From Canna indica (Eukaryota; Streptophyta; Magnoliopsida; Zingiberales; Cannaceae), in assembly GCA_034359265.1 (NCBI GenBank), contig CP136892.1:84808001-84872000 (forward strand): DNA of 64,000 nt. Direction: 5' to 3'. The notes under the pieces were generated by a model that saw nothing but the letters and a program-made list of their open reading frames with translations, was not told where the DNA came from and ran no database searches. Positions 10,626-23,203 of this stretch are shown piece by piece. A program made the position numbers and the translations under genes. How positions within the stretch are numbered: the stretch's first letter is position 1; each line of letters opens with the position of its first letter.

Positions 10626-13600
10626 ATGGCGTCGGACAATGAGACGACTTATCAGATGGCGGGGGCCGGAACCGGCGCTGCTGCCGGAAGCGGGTGCCTC
10701 CAGAAGTTTAGGCTTTACGAGACTCCATCGGTGAGTTAGGGTTCTTTGTAAAATTTTGGGATCTCGCATGATTTGTTTGTCTTTAGGGGTTGTTCGATCT
10801 TCGCCGCTGCTTCTTTCAGAGCTTGTATCGGGTGATTGAATCCTTGCCACTTGTTAAGGGAAATCTTGTTCTGTTGCAAGAAAATTCTGATGGTTTGCTC
10901 ATTGTTACTTTCTATAGTTTTTTTCTTTCTTTCTCGGAGGCTATAAGTCCTGGCTCTTGGAGCTCATTCTGGACGTGGCTTCTTTGTTCATGTTTCTTTT
11001 TGGTTCTTTTGTGATCCCTGTAATAAAGTCGTCTCATTCTCTCTTTTCTGTTTGTATTCGTTCTGTTGCTGATACGTTCAGTGATTTCATGTACATGAAT
11101 TTTAGTTTTTTTATCTCTCCTTTACAAGGTACAATTATTCATCCTCTCAAAGAAAAGAAACAAACTATTCATGTATACTTGTGTGGTACTGTGATGAATA
11201 TCTTAAAACAGAATCTTATGGCACCTTTCATTTGCTTATGATTGCCTTTACTATCAATAGGTGATCAATAGTTGTCATTATCATCATGATTGCCACTCTA
11301 TTGATGGTTCTATAACCTGTTATGCCTATGTTTTTACTTGAAATCATTTTTCTTGAGGGAAGTTTTTGCTTGAAATCATACACTTGAACTCTTTATGAAG
11401 TATATATATCATGTCGTGTATGTTTTGTTCATAGACGGCGTTAATTTTTCTGCAGAAGTTTTATATTGTTGGATGCGATAAGGATAAAGCACACTGGAGG
11501 GTGTTAATTATCGATAGGTCAGAGCCTTATGAGTTGATTATTCATGAGGACCCAACAACATACTCTGCAAGTGAATGTTATGATTTGCTGAAGCGTGTAC
11601 ACGAGGGAAATATTTCAATTGGTGGATTAAAATTTGTGACCAAATGCTATGGTATTGCTGGTGAGTATAGCTATAGCACTGATTCTTTTCCTACATGGAT
11701 ATAATTGAGGAATTTTGGTGATCCTTTCCCTCTATACCTACCCGTACAAAATGATATATAATAATTTCTTAAAATTTCAGGATTTGTCAAGTTCTTGGGG
11801 CCTTATTACATGCTTCTCATTACCAGGAGAAGGAAGATAGGCAACATATGTGGTCATACTATATATGCTGTCTCCAAGAGTGAAATGATTTCGATTCCAC
11901 ATTCCACGGTGCAATCCAATATGGCATATTCTAAGGATGAGAACAGGTCCTTTGTCCATTTTACATGTAAAAATTGTGTTATGTACATTTTATTTTTAAG
12001 AAGGCCTGGCCTTAGTCCTCAGAAGTTGCTTCATGTTGTACCTCCAACTCTTATAAGTTTAAGTTACTATTTTCAAAGTTTTAATAGTTTATCTTATAAC
12101 AATTGCTCTAAAGTGTAAATAAGTTTTGTTTGAATTACTAGCATAATGCAGTGCAGATTACTGTAAAGTGAGAAAATAATTACTCTGAACTCTTCTAATC
12201 TAGTTTCTATTTACTTTTCTCATCTTATTATCTAGTAGTCGCTTTTGTATTCTAGTGGTCAGTACTTCCATTGTTTTTGCTAACTGAAGATGTGGAAACA
12301 CCTCTTCCTTGTAAGAACAGAACATTTCTGGATATAACAATTGTGGCATCTTTGGATATAACAATTGTGGCATCTTTAATCCTCTTGAGCCATCACAGTT
12401 TATTGTGGCCTAACTGCCAGTTTGGTTTTACAGAGGCAACTCTTAAGTATCCCACTCAGCATTTGAATTTTGGGTTGCCATAAAATGTCCATGATTCATG
12501 GTATTGGAGGCCAGATGTACAGGTTTCTTGTTAGTTTTTACTGCTAGAGATACATATGATGTTGTGTCCTAATTATGATTGTTACCCTCTGTTCTTATTT
12601 GTTTTATTTATTTTTTGGAGCCACCCACAAGTTTCTTTTTCTTTTTTCTTTTTTAAATTTTTGCACAGATACAAGAGGCTACTCTGCAGTGTGGACCTCA
12701 CAAAGGACTTCTTCTTCAGCTACTCGTACAACATCATGTGTAGTCTTCAAAAAAATCTACATGATGGTGACACAGGGCAAGTTCTTTATGAAACGATGTT
12801 TGTTTGGAATGAGTTCTTGACGCGTGGTGTTCGTAGTCATCTAAAAAATACTATGTGGACAGTTGCATTGGTTTATGGATTTTTTAAGCAGGTATGTTTT
12901 GAACTGCTTTATGCTATAGCAAAATTACAGACATAGTTACTTAGGAAATGCCTGACTTTTAGAAAATTTCTTGTATACTAGAAAATTTTGCTAATTATGT
13001 AAGTGACGCAAGCTGGCACATGTTTAGAGTCTCCTGCTGGATGTGCTTGACAAACCACAATTAGTTGCAAGTTCTTGTGCATAAGACTTATTCAAACTAC
13101 TCTAGTCCTCTATAATATGAAGAATTGCCTTTTTTGAACTGGGTGATCTTAATTGAAAAAGAACCCTGACCCATATATCATGTGCTGAAATAACCTAAAT
13201 AATATTAGATGAATGTATGCTAATTAATTACAGTCTCAACTTCTTATTTTACAAAGTTTCAAAGGTATCTATTGCCATTACCCATTACCACTATATTTGT
13301 GCAAATAATGATTATTTATTTCAGATGCATTTATGGATTATTAAATACAAAAGTAGGTAATTTTGGTAGATCAATGATGCATCACTATAGTTTTTCTGGA
13401 ATTATTGTATTAGGTTGTAACTTCAGTTACCTTGTCAAAAATAGGTTGTAACTTCAGTTATGTAGCCACTTAGCCTTTGTAAAAAAGTTCCATTCGTAAA
13501 CTATAACTTCTATCATGACAATTTGGCCCAGTGATTCATATTTTGCTAGTATAAATAATTCTACTGATTCTACTGAAATGGTTCCAATAACTTTCCACAG

Positions 13601-16600
13601 TTTATGCTAATTGGTTATGCCTGATCCCAGACTGCGCTGATGCTTCTTAGCTTTAATAGTTGGCTATGCATTAACAATCCAATGGAATCAATCATGTTAT
13701 TAATTACACTATTGAAATGAAATAGCTTTTAAGCCGACAACCACCTTTTTTCACACTGATACTATTTCTTTATTCCACCTAAATTTGTTTATCATATTTG
13801 TATCAGAAACATTCAATTTCTGTATAACAACTCATTCTTTTGAATTTTCTTTTGGTTTCAGGGCAAATTATCAGTCTCTGGCAGAAATTTTAGATTGACG
13901 CTCATTGCTAGGCGCTCACGTCATTTTGCTGGAACTAGGTCAATACTAACATATAGTTTGATTCAAAGTTTTGTTTTCTCCAAAATTGTTAGCTGTTGGG
14001 ATTTTTAAACATGAGTAACTTAAGTTTTCTGGTCACCTGTTTGATGTAGCTAACTTTGTCCTGGATTAGGTATCTGAAACGTGGTGTCAATGTGAAGGGT
14101 AGAGTAGCCAATGATGTCGAGACGGAGCAGATTGTATGTGAAGATACCTCCGAAGTGATTCCTTCTGAAATAACTTCTGTTGTACAGAACAGAGGCTCAA
14201 TACCCCTCTACTGGTCCCAAGAAACTTCAAAAATAAATATTAGGCCTGATATCATCTGTAAGTTTTGAAAATCTTGTACTGTTTTCTTTATACTAAAGCA
14301 TGGAATTTATTTGTAGCATATTTTTTTTTCAGTGCACAAGAAGGACAAGAACTTTGAAGCTACCAGGCTTCATTTTGAAAATCTTGTAAAGAGATATGGC
14401 AACCCAATTATTATCTTAAATTTGATTAAGGTAGGTAATTTGCCAATATTTTTTTGGCAAGTAGACGGATTATAGCTTTTGTCTTCCATGTTTAATAAAT
14501 GTATCCTGTAATGTTATCAATGATTTTGGAATTCATGCGATCCGTGATTACTTTTTTGATATTTTGAATTATTATGATCATATATAGTCACGTGAGAAGA
14601 GGCCTCGAGAGTCTTTACTCCGTGCAGAGTTTGGTAATGCAATTGATTTCATAAATAAAGACTTGCCAGAGGATAAACGGTTAAAATTCTTGCACTGGGA
14701 TATTCAAAAACATTCTAGAAGGTACATATCTGTAGTTATCAGTCTTTGTATATGACTTTCTTCTGCTTGATTCTTTCTACATATTGTTTAGGTTGCAGCT
14801 GATCATTAGTTACTGAAATATGTCCAGGAAAGGCGAAAATGTGCTGGAATTGCTAGGAAAAGTGGCAGCATATGCCTTGGATCTAACAGGCATTTTTTAT
14901 TGCCAAGTAACACCATCCTTGAGAGTTCAAGATGATCTGACACAGCTAGACTATCTGTAAGCATTTCATTTTACAATTTATTCAAATTTGCATTTGTTTA
15001 TATTGTTTATTTATGATTATTTTGCTTCCATAATTACTAGTTTTTCTTGTGATAATAGTATTCAGTCAATTTAAACCATGGTTACATTATTTGTTAACCT
15101 ATAAATTTGATATGCGCAAAAGATTAGCTAGCTAGCTAACTAAAAATTAAACTTGAGATTATTAAAAACATCCCTTATTCAAAGTTGACTGAAATGATAA
15201 GTTGATAACAAACTTCTTTCTCCTGAAACATTAGAGGTAGTTTTGAAGTCCTTATGATATGTCTTACTATTTGGAGATGTTATCTTATAATGCTAAATTC
15301 AACATATAAAAAGCTGAGACGTTGTTGACTACTTCTCTTTTTGCTATTTAATTTCTGAGTTGATGCACTAGAACAATATTATTTCACATTTGAGTTGCTT
15401 TTTTACCAAGATTGAGTAGCAGTTGATGTTATTAGTGCTCATGGCAGTTCCATGAAGAATGAAATGCACGACTCAGATTTCTCTCGAAGTGAATATTCTG
15501 GAGATGCAACTGAACAAAATGAAGAAAATTTGGCTGATGAAGTACAGCACTACAGTATTTCTAGAACCAAATGTTTTGCAGGTGAAACTGAGTGCAGTAG
15601 AAACAATTTGACAAAACTACCAAAGTTCCAAAGAGGTGTCCTCAGGACAAATTGCATAGACTGCTTGGATCGTACAAATGTTGCCCAGTATGCATATGGT
15701 TTGGCTGCCCTTGGTCATCAGCTTTGTGCTTTGGGATTTATAGATGTTCCAGAAGTTGATTTAGATTCTCCTTTGGCTGACGATTTGATGGAGTTCTACG
15801 AGAGAATGGGAGATACACTTGCCCTGCAATATGGTGGTTCTGCTGCCCATAACAAGGTATTGAGTTGTAACCTGTTAGATGTTTATTTCGAGTAATATAC
15901 TGTTTGTGCTTTGATTTTAGTAAGGGAAAACAGAATGCTTTCACTTTAACTGATAAATGACAAATTATAGTTCATTAAGAAGCCAAAGTCATGAAAGTTC
16001 TTTTTTCAGCCTCCCATAGTTTTTTGGCGCCATGAAGTAGCGGAACATGGATGGAAGTTTCTTTTGATAACCAATTGTTTTCTCTTTTATTCTCTAAAAT
16101 TTTCCGGACATAAACATACATTTTATCCTCAATATGATTCAAAATTTGTGTTACGCTGGACAAGATATCTTGAAACACACTACATCCCGAATCTCGTTCT
16201 TACAGTTAATATTCATTTTCTTTCCTCATGTTGGACTGTTTTTTCGTTGGTAGTGAATGTTTGTACTCTTCCAGCAATCCATTATTACTGATTATTCTTT
16301 TGTAAATTTCTGCAGATTTTTTCTGAACGAAGAGGTCAATGGAAAGCCACTACCCAATCCCAGGAGCTATTGAGGACCATCCAACGCTACTACAGCAATG
16401 CTTATATGGATGGTGATAAACAGAATGCTATTAATTTGTATGTCTCAAGACCTTAACAATCTATTTTAACAAATTATTTTATATACCATTGTCATGGCTG
16501 CTTGTAAGTATTATGTGTTAGGCTATAATATATCTTCTTGAAATGGTAAACGTATCTTGTTATTTATAACTATTGTGAAACATGTAGATTTTTGGGGCAC

Positions 16601-17770
16601 TTCCAACCACAGCAAGGTAAACCAGCACTTTGGGAGCTGGACTCTGATCAACATTACAACATTGGAAGGCGTCATACCTTTGCTGAAGAAAATGCAAGGT
16701 ATTCATTGAAACATTTATGTCCTTAGATATTGCGAATCTTATATGCCCTTATATGAAATATCAGAGCAACTTCCAGGCGCGATAGGTTAAAGATAAGCTC
16801 CTATTTTCTCAGGTCATTTATCAAAAGATCCCTGTCGGATGGCAATATTCTATGTGAGAGCCAAACACCTGTGTCTAACTGCGATGCTGGACCAGATAAA
16901 CTAGTCAGCTCAGTGCCTCCAAGAATACAACAAGAGTCATCTGTCAAGGGTCTTTGTGATTCCACGCCCGAAATTTCAGCTTGTGAAAATGATATTTCAT
17001 ATTCCAGGTGAGTCTTGATTGCAGATGCACTGTCTCTTCAAAGAAAATGCAGTCAAATTATTAATTTTCCTATTGTTACTTATTTTCCTCGAAGTCAATA
17101 AGATAATCTGCAGTAGCTGAAACTCTACAGACAAAATCGCATATAAACATAACATAATTGCTTTCTCTTCTTTTCTGTTTATTAGGTATACACCAACAAT
17201 GCCCAGGAGGCAACTTTTTTCGGACAGTTCACACACTTGTTTCAGCAAGCATAAGTTCAATGACTCAAACTGTTCAAACTTCCTGGACTTCGATTGGCTT
17301 TCATCGTCGGCAAATTCATGCGACGATGAAGGCTATGAGAGGTAATTTCTTACGAATGCTGCTTCCTTAAAGATTGAGGTTGCTGCATACCTTTGTGAAT
17401 TCATTGATTTGCTTATGATATAATTCCCTTTTGTATAAACTCATCTATTTAACTTCATTTTCTCTGACAGGTCATCTCTTATTAATTCACCAACGAGGAA
17501 TTCCACCGAAAATGTTGCTGATGATGTCATTGATGAAGAAATTACCAGTTCAAGAGTGGAAAGACTAAACGATAAGGTTATCTAAAATTTCCTCTTCTCA
17601 TAGTTTTAATTCTGGCTTCTTTTTATCCAGTTGAGGTCATCTAATATATATTGCTTTTGACACAGGGAGGTGAACTCAAACGCAGAGAAGCCTCCGAAAG
17701 CTCCAACCAAGATGAATTTTCAGATAGTTTTGCTCAATGGGTTGCGAATGGAGGAACTCTTTGCTATTGA
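10626..17770 (+). CDS. SAC-domain phosphoinositide phosphatase, SAC2-5 (FIG4-like) class, 842 aa
   Basis: Sixteen coding exons: 10626-10730, 11456-11660, 11781-11946, 12669-12891, 13862-13938, 14070-14257, 14333-14430, 14588-14721, 14828-14956, 15448-15856, 16316-16437, 16588-16698, 16813-17007, 17186-17341, 17471-17576 and 17666-17770. Together they make 2529 nt (842 codons plus stop), and every junction keeps frame. The N-terminal SAC region begins with a QKFRLYET block. The catalytic motif RTNCIDCLDRTN lies in the tenth exon, with the CX5R cysteine at about residue 511 and arginine at about 517. A C-terminal NFLDFDWLSSS block matches my recollection of the plant SAC1-5 subfamily. Arabidopsis SAC2-5 act at the tonoplast and dephosphorylate PtdIns(3,5)P2 to PtdIns3P; by homology this gene should do the same. 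The length fits SAC2-4 better than the longer SAC1. No membrane anchor was seen. No lesion was seen, so it looks functional. Confidence 0.9.
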
Positions 17771-18040
17771 CGACAAAGCACTCGCGACATCTGCCGCATG
17801 TATATGTCGATCAAAAGTAGTAGAAGAAAGAGCACACGTGCGCGTTCGTTTGATCTGTCTGCACCAGCATATCTTGTGTCAAGCAACACTTGTAATCAGT
17901 TTTCTAAGGAGACCGGAGCAGTTTGAATCAGTATATAAATGCAATTCTTTCGGAGCCAAGCTCTGCTAGTTATTTTTATTTTTTATGTTCATCAGGATAG
18001 TTCGATCTTGTAAATAAATAATATCAATAAACATGGAATG
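17771..18040 (+). terminator. 3' UTR and polyadenylation region of the SAC gene
   Basis: Sequence after the stop includes AATAAA at 18026-18031 in an AT-rich context, a plausible near-upstream poly(A) signal. Confidence 0.5.
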
Positions 18041-19186
18041 AAAATGAGCCCAATATTTGAGATGAAATGGTTTTTTTTTCCCTTAAGAGTGGCATGAAGG
18101 CAAGTGCTATCATTTAAAAAGATCTAAAAGATAAAGAGTGAGGTAGAGAGAGGGAGAGAGGAAGAAAGCAAAAATAGAAAATACAGCTATATGCTGTTGA
18201 CAGATTCTCTACAATATATTTATTTATCCTTATTTTAAAAGGATAAATAAGTGAAGACCCTTTCAATAATGAGATCCAATTAGCTTTCACTTTCAGGTTT
18301 TTCTATTTGATAATTGAGCAAATTTTTTAAAAGCAAAATAATCTTAATATTTTTTCACAAGTAAAATTAGAGCAGTTTAACAAATTCATACTTTTTTTTA
18401 TCATACCTCTAGATCATTAATTCTATAAATATTATGTTTTAATCATATCATCAATGAAAAATATTACAATTAATTTCAAAATTTATATATTTTATTATTT
18501 ATAAAAAAAACTATGTAGTTTTGCATGCTAAATAGAACTGCTATTATTGTAGCACACGAATAATGATTTGAATCAAAATTCATTTTGATTCGAATTAAGA
18601 TATATCTTTGTGGTTTTTTTAAAATGTATTTTTTAAATATATTTCTTAAAATAAATAAATATAATTGGATAATTGAGTCAATTCTCGAATCACAAATTTC
18701 AAATATTGAAATCCAAAACTCAACCCGAACAATCGAGTTTGAATAAATTGAACCCGACCCAGCACGATTATCCAATCCGACCTAGCCTGATTGGTTCGGA
18801 TTCTCCAATTTGAACACCTCTAAGTGAGACTATAATTTTGAGATTTGGAAGGAATATTTGATATTTAATAGTTTAAGTATTTTCAGTATACGAATATTTG
18901 TGGCCGTATACAGAATTTTAAAAAACCTCTAATATATATATAATTTATGAAGCTGCTTTAAGATCGGTGGCGCAATCTGAGCAGGTCGCTCATAGAAATC
19001 TCTATGAGCAGACCGCTCATATTAGTTTTATACTTTTATTCCACCGAAACTGCTCGTTGTTATCTGTCAACATCACCTTCGAGCATCTAAAGAAACGATG
19101 ACAAATTTGCACTTGGTTTTGAAAACCAGGGGAAGGCAAATGAGGGAAGGTTCGCCTTTAAATGCTATAGCAATTCATCGTCGATC
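18041..19186. other. AT-rich spacer with two small hairpins
   Basis: No gene recognised. Small inverted repeats lie at about 18219-18250 (stem of about 10 bp, ATTTATCCTT) and at about 18978-19020 (GCTCATAG/CTATGAGC stem with flanking partial pairing). Confidence 0.45.
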
Positions 19187-19573
19187 GAAGCCATTGGGAA
19201 GATGGAGCGTGAGAGAGGCAGTGGCGGCGCCGTCGAGACATAGGCAGCGGAGCACGGCGCGCCCCCGTCGGCAGCGGCGACGGGATAAGCTTGGTGAGGC
19301 TCGTCTTCTATTCCATGATAGTCGTCTGCAGAGTGCTTTACGGCCGGGCCCTGCTCACTCCTTACGCTCAGGTAGACGCCTTACGGTAAAGAATGTCTAC
19401 CTGAACGTCAGCAGGTAGCTCCCGGCCGTAAAGCACTCACGCAGATGACGACCATGGAACATACGACAAGTCTCATCAAACTTATCCCGTCGCCGCTGCC
19501 GACGGGGGCGCTCTGCTAGCTCTATCTGGACGACCCACTGCCTCTCTCATGCTCCATCTCCGCCAATGGCTTC
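19187..19573. repeat. Imperfect 387-bp inverted repeat (long hairpin)
   Basis: Two arms of roughly 180 bp pair across a centre near 19387. The left arm starts GAAGCCATTGG at 19187 and the right arm ends CCAATGGCTTC at 19573. Further pairing blocks are GAGAGAGGCAGTGG, CGTCGGCAGCGGCGACGGGA and AGTGCTTTACGGCCGGG in the left arm, with their complements in the right. An inner hairpin (TCAGGTAGAC/GTCTACCTGA) lies at 19368-19404. The arms differ at many positions, so this is an old or relaxed duplication. It is GC-rich, unlike its AT-rich surroundings. I saw no target-site duplication and no intact ORF. Confidence 0.8.
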
Positions 19574-19809
19574 CCAGGCGAGTGCAGATCTCGTCTTCTT
19601 CAGAACACACAAGAACAGAGGAGGTAGTCAAAAGGAAAAGAAAGAGCTGATTTACTCAATCAAAATGCAAGAGTTTACACTCACAAAGAAAGAGCAGCCT
19701 TTCTTGTTCTCTTGCAGTTTGGGACTTCCTTATTTCTCCCTCTTGGTTCTTCTTGGAAGAACCCCACGCAAAGGTGTACGTGCACATCCAGTCTCAGGAT
19801 TCAGGAAGG

Positions 19810-20060
19810 CCCGTATCAGCTTGGTTTGGGGATGGTACATCTGGTTCGAAAGAAATAGAAGATGTTTTGAAGGCCTAAACAATTCTCTTCACTCTACTTG
19901 CGCCTCTATTTCCAGTTTTCTCTTCACATATTTCCTCCTGAGAGTTGGGCTGTGGATCTTCTGTTAGACCTTCATTTTGTTGTATCTTGTTCATCACTCT
20001 TGAATATAATAAATGGGTTGCTCATGGAGGAACTCTTTTTAAAAAAAGACTTTTTTCAAT
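19810..20060 (+). pseudogene. Short LINE 3' fragment
   Basis: A stretch near 19828-19870 reads WGWYIWFERNRRCFEG. This resembles the segment between the zinc region and the RNase H domain in plant LINE ORF2s (compare WYIWHARN near 29870). It is followed by a pyrimidine-rich region, an AATATAATAAATGG motif near 20002 and an A run near 20040. No larger domain is recognisable. Confidence 0.35.
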
Positions 20061-20759
20061 TTAAACCTTTCAAATGGATTCTATATATCTAAGACTTTTA
20101 TCATGACAATTTTTTTACATAAATTATAAATGAATAAGGAAGGAAGTGCTTTCTAAAGCTGATATCTACAAAAATTATAAGGAGGAAGGATGTTGCTGTA
20201 AGCAAGGAGGATGGACAGAACAAAGCTGACTTGGAATTCTGGGTAAAAATGCACCTGATATATCAACTCCAAAGCTGAAAACATCAGAACATGAGCAATT
20301 AGCTGGTAGATCAAGCTGGAAGCAACAGTTCCCTTGGGCTTTGGTTGTGACAGTAGGTTGAATGTTGCATATGGACCTGCAAAATTTTGAGAAACTCTTT
20401 GCCCAGATCAGTCATCACTCATCAGGGACACTGACATTAAAAGTGCAGTGCAGTTACTCTCGCTGGTGTTGTCTCACATAATTTTGTAGTTAATTTTGAA
20501 CAAAAATACTAATAATTTTGTTTTTAATTTTGATAAATATACTTCAAAGCAATTACTTTCTCTTTTTTCCCAATGAAAATAGTTTTACTTCCTGCTAATA
20601 AATAAAATATATGCATTCTTTGTCTACTTTCTCTTTTCACACAGAAGAATGCGACAAAAGTAAGGGGCCTATAAATAAAATAAGCCTCTATGAAATTTAT
20701 TTGGTAAAAAAATTAAGTAGAGGTCCTTTTAGGATAAATTTACTTACCTATAAATATAT
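20061..20759. other. Spacer with no recognised feature
   Basis: No gene, RNA gene or bounded repeat seen. Confidence 0.4.
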
Positions 20760-20975
20760 TGGGCCGCGCGGCCCATTCTAGGGGTTTGGACTGCGCAACC
20801 AATGGGCAAAATTTAAATCCCTCCCGTTTTCGGATGCCGGGAAGAGCTGCTGATGTCGCAACTCGCAAGCGTCGAGAGTGAGAGTGATTGAAGCGTCAAC
20901 CACGGACCCGCTGCGGAGGAAGAATGGGGTAGGGTTTCTCTCACCGATCGTTTTCGATTCTCTTCTATTCCTATC
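20760..20975 (+). promoter_or_regulatory. Possible orphan promoter and first exon
   Basis: A GC-richer island contains GGCCCA and TGGGC boxes (20761-20815) like the site II/TCP elements of plant housekeeping promoters. A purine-rich leader and an ATG at 20924-20926 follow. GT immediately afterwards (GGGTAGGG) could be a splice donor, and the next several hundred bases are T-rich like an intron. No continuing coding exons are recognised before the MITE at 21357. It could be a truncated gene copy, a non-coding transcript start, or coincidence. Confidence 0.3.
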
Positions 20976-21356
20976 TTCTTTTTTTTGTCTTGTAATTTCC
21001 CTGTTCCAATGTATTTGTTTGTCTCTAGGGTTCTTGGATTAGAATTTTTTGTCTTGTTTGTTCCGTTTAATCTTTCCCTGGTTTAGAAACTTGATTTGAG
21101 AGTTTTGATACTAACATTTTAGTTTCCGTTCATTTCAGCGTTTTATTAGTATTGTGGGCTCTTTTTTAAACGTTTGCGGATGGCAATAAAATATCAAGCA
21201 TTTATTAGTATTTCTGGGAGGAGGAATTAGAGAGGCATGAACAACTCACTCGTTGATGAGAATGAAATTGGTAGGGACAGAGGTATTAAAAGAGTTGCCA
21301 ATTATTTAAGGAGAATAACCATGGTAGCGTGTACTACCATAATACTTTAGAATTAA

Positions 21357-21663
21357 GGTGACGTTTGATGCATTATCTTTCATATTATCATTTTATAAAT
21401 AAAAAAATTTATAAAAAAGTTAGGGTTTAAGAATGAACAAATTTGTCCTAAAAAATAATTCAAAATTATCACTTCAGAGGCAATCCACATAGACACTCTC
21501 CCATTGAGCAATCTGGATTACCACTTTGATGACAATCTGAATTACCAAAGCAATCCACATTACCTGCACAAGTGAGACATCAAACAAGGTAATGTGTGGG
21601 GTCCAAATAATTTAAAGACAAGATTGCCAATAATCTGGATGGATTATCTCATACCAAACGCCC
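21357..21663. mobile_element. Probable Tourist-like MITE (307 bp)
   Basis: The left end GGTGACGTTTGATG and the inverse of the right end, GGGCGTTTGGTATG, form a short imperfect terminal inverted repeat. Flanks are TTAA on the left and TTTAA on the right, compatible with the TWA target of PIF/Harbinger elements. No coding capacity. The ends are too diverged for a firm superfamily call. Confidence 0.5.
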
Positions 21664-22271
21664 TTTAAGGGTAACAACTTTTTTCCTTCAGGGAAAATAG
21701 AAACAGCTTAAAGGTTCGGCACAAATATTTGTTAATTTTCGATCTTTTGGGCATGAAACAATCTCTTGAATCAAGATAATGCTAAGGATTAGTTCCATGT
21801 AGCAAAGTGAAGAAAGAGCCTGGCTACTTATGTTGGAACTGACCAGCAATCTAAATAGCTTAAGCTTTTGGGTTTCCTTTAGTTCAATTACCACGTTCAA
21901 GAAGAAGAGAGATTTCGAATTAAATGTGGGAAGTTTGTTTTATAATAGTAGCAATGTTGTATTTTTTTTATATTTCGTAAAAAAATAGTTTTATAACATA
22001 GTCATTACAAAGCGTAAATGCGATAATATACGCAAAAGACATATTACAAGATGTACAAAGACGTGGAAAAGACGCACAAAGCGCTACAACTAGGGATTAA
22101 ACTCAAGACCTAGGCAACATACCCGAATGCTACTACCACTTGAGCATAAGTGGGTTCACTGCAATGTTGTATTCTTATTCATGTGTCTTTGTCACATGAA
22201 TGCACCCATCGTTTATCATATTAAAAGTGTGGATTCCAAAAAAATGAACAGTTAAGTACAGTCAATATATT
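21664..22271. other. Spacer, possible tRNA-like or SINE-like debris near 22085
   Basis: No gene recognised. A stretch at about 22085-22150 has GGGATTAAACTC and ACCACTTGAGC words seen in many dispersed plant repeats. It does not fold into a tRNA that I can defend. Confidence 0.35.
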
Positions 22272-23200
22272 CACCACAAGAAAAACATGCATTAGTGACA
22301 GAAAAATTCGTCAGTGATGCTTGAAAATCCGTCAAGGGTATCAGTGACGAAAATTTCTGTCACAAATTCCGTCGCTGAAAGTCTCGTGGCTAATGCTTCA
22401 TTTGCTCTTCTGTGACGGATGTGTCCGTCACAAAAATCTGTGACAGAAAAATTTTCGTCACAAAATCCGTCACTAATGTCGATGAGCGAAAATAAATTTT
22501 TCGTAACTAATTATAATATTAATTATAATTTTTATTAATAAAAATATATCAGCTATATTATATTATAGATTTTATAATATAATAGTATATTATAATAATC
22601 AATAATGATATTACATTATATTATTATTTATACTTTTATAATATTTTTAATAAATTTATAAAAGATAGCATGATAGTAAACTTTTTGATCTCATGAGGTG
22701 TTAATTTATAAAATTTAAGAAAATTAGGAGAGAAAAAAATTGATCCATATGAGACTAAAAAAATTATATTTAATTATAATGGTTAAGAATAAGTAAAAAC
22801 CCATTTTTAACCCACGTGGAACTAAACATAATCAAATTTGTGTCGAAATTCTATTTCCATCACTGTTATGTGGTGGTTCAGTGACAGATCAATGACGGAT
22901 ATGAAAAAAAAAATCAGTGACGAATTATTGTCAGAAAATTAGTGACGGAAATAAAATCCGTCACTATTCTGTCACTGGTGCTATTTATTAAAAATTCTAG
23001 GCCAAATTGATCAAAAATTCTGCGACTAATTTGTGACGGAATCGTTTTGTGTCAGATTTTTCGTCATAAATCCGTCACTGTTTTGAAAAAAAGAAAGCTC
23101 ATTTCACGCCATGACAAATCCGTCACAAATATATCACAATTTGTGACGGATTTTAGTCGTCACTAAATTTTCGTCACTGGTGCTCATTTTTCTTGTAGTG
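22272..23200. mobile_element. Non-autonomous CACTA (En/Spm-type) element, 929 bp
   Basis: The left end reads CACCACAAGAAAAA and the right end is the inverse of CACTACAAGAAAAA, the classic CACTA terminal repeat. A 3-bp target duplication ATT lies at 22269-22271 and 23201-23203, as expected for the superfamily. Both subterminal regions carry many copies of a GTGACGGA/TCCGTCAC word in both orientations, the arrangement expected of transposase-binding repeats. The centre is AT-rich and no transposase frame is present, so mobility would need a transposase in trans. Confidence 0.85.
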
Positions 23201-23203
23201 ATT

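Noticed and set aside
10278..10850. 190-codon frame on the minus strand across the SAC start
   Set aside because: Antisense shadow of the 5' leader and first exon of the SAC gene, with no domain.
12330..12377. 24-bp perfect tandem duplication in an intron of the SAC gene
   Set aside because: Real (two copies containing GGATATAACAATTGTGGCAT) but a trivial replication-slippage product with no apparent role.
19368..19404. Inner hairpin as a microRNA precursor on its own
   Set aside because: The 10-bp stem is too short for a plant miRNA; only the full 387-bp repeat could serve, and no expression evidence is available.
22080..22155. Possible tRNA gene
   Set aside because: Words resemble tRNA-derived dispersed repeats, but no cloverleaf with matching acceptor and anticodon stems could be drawn.
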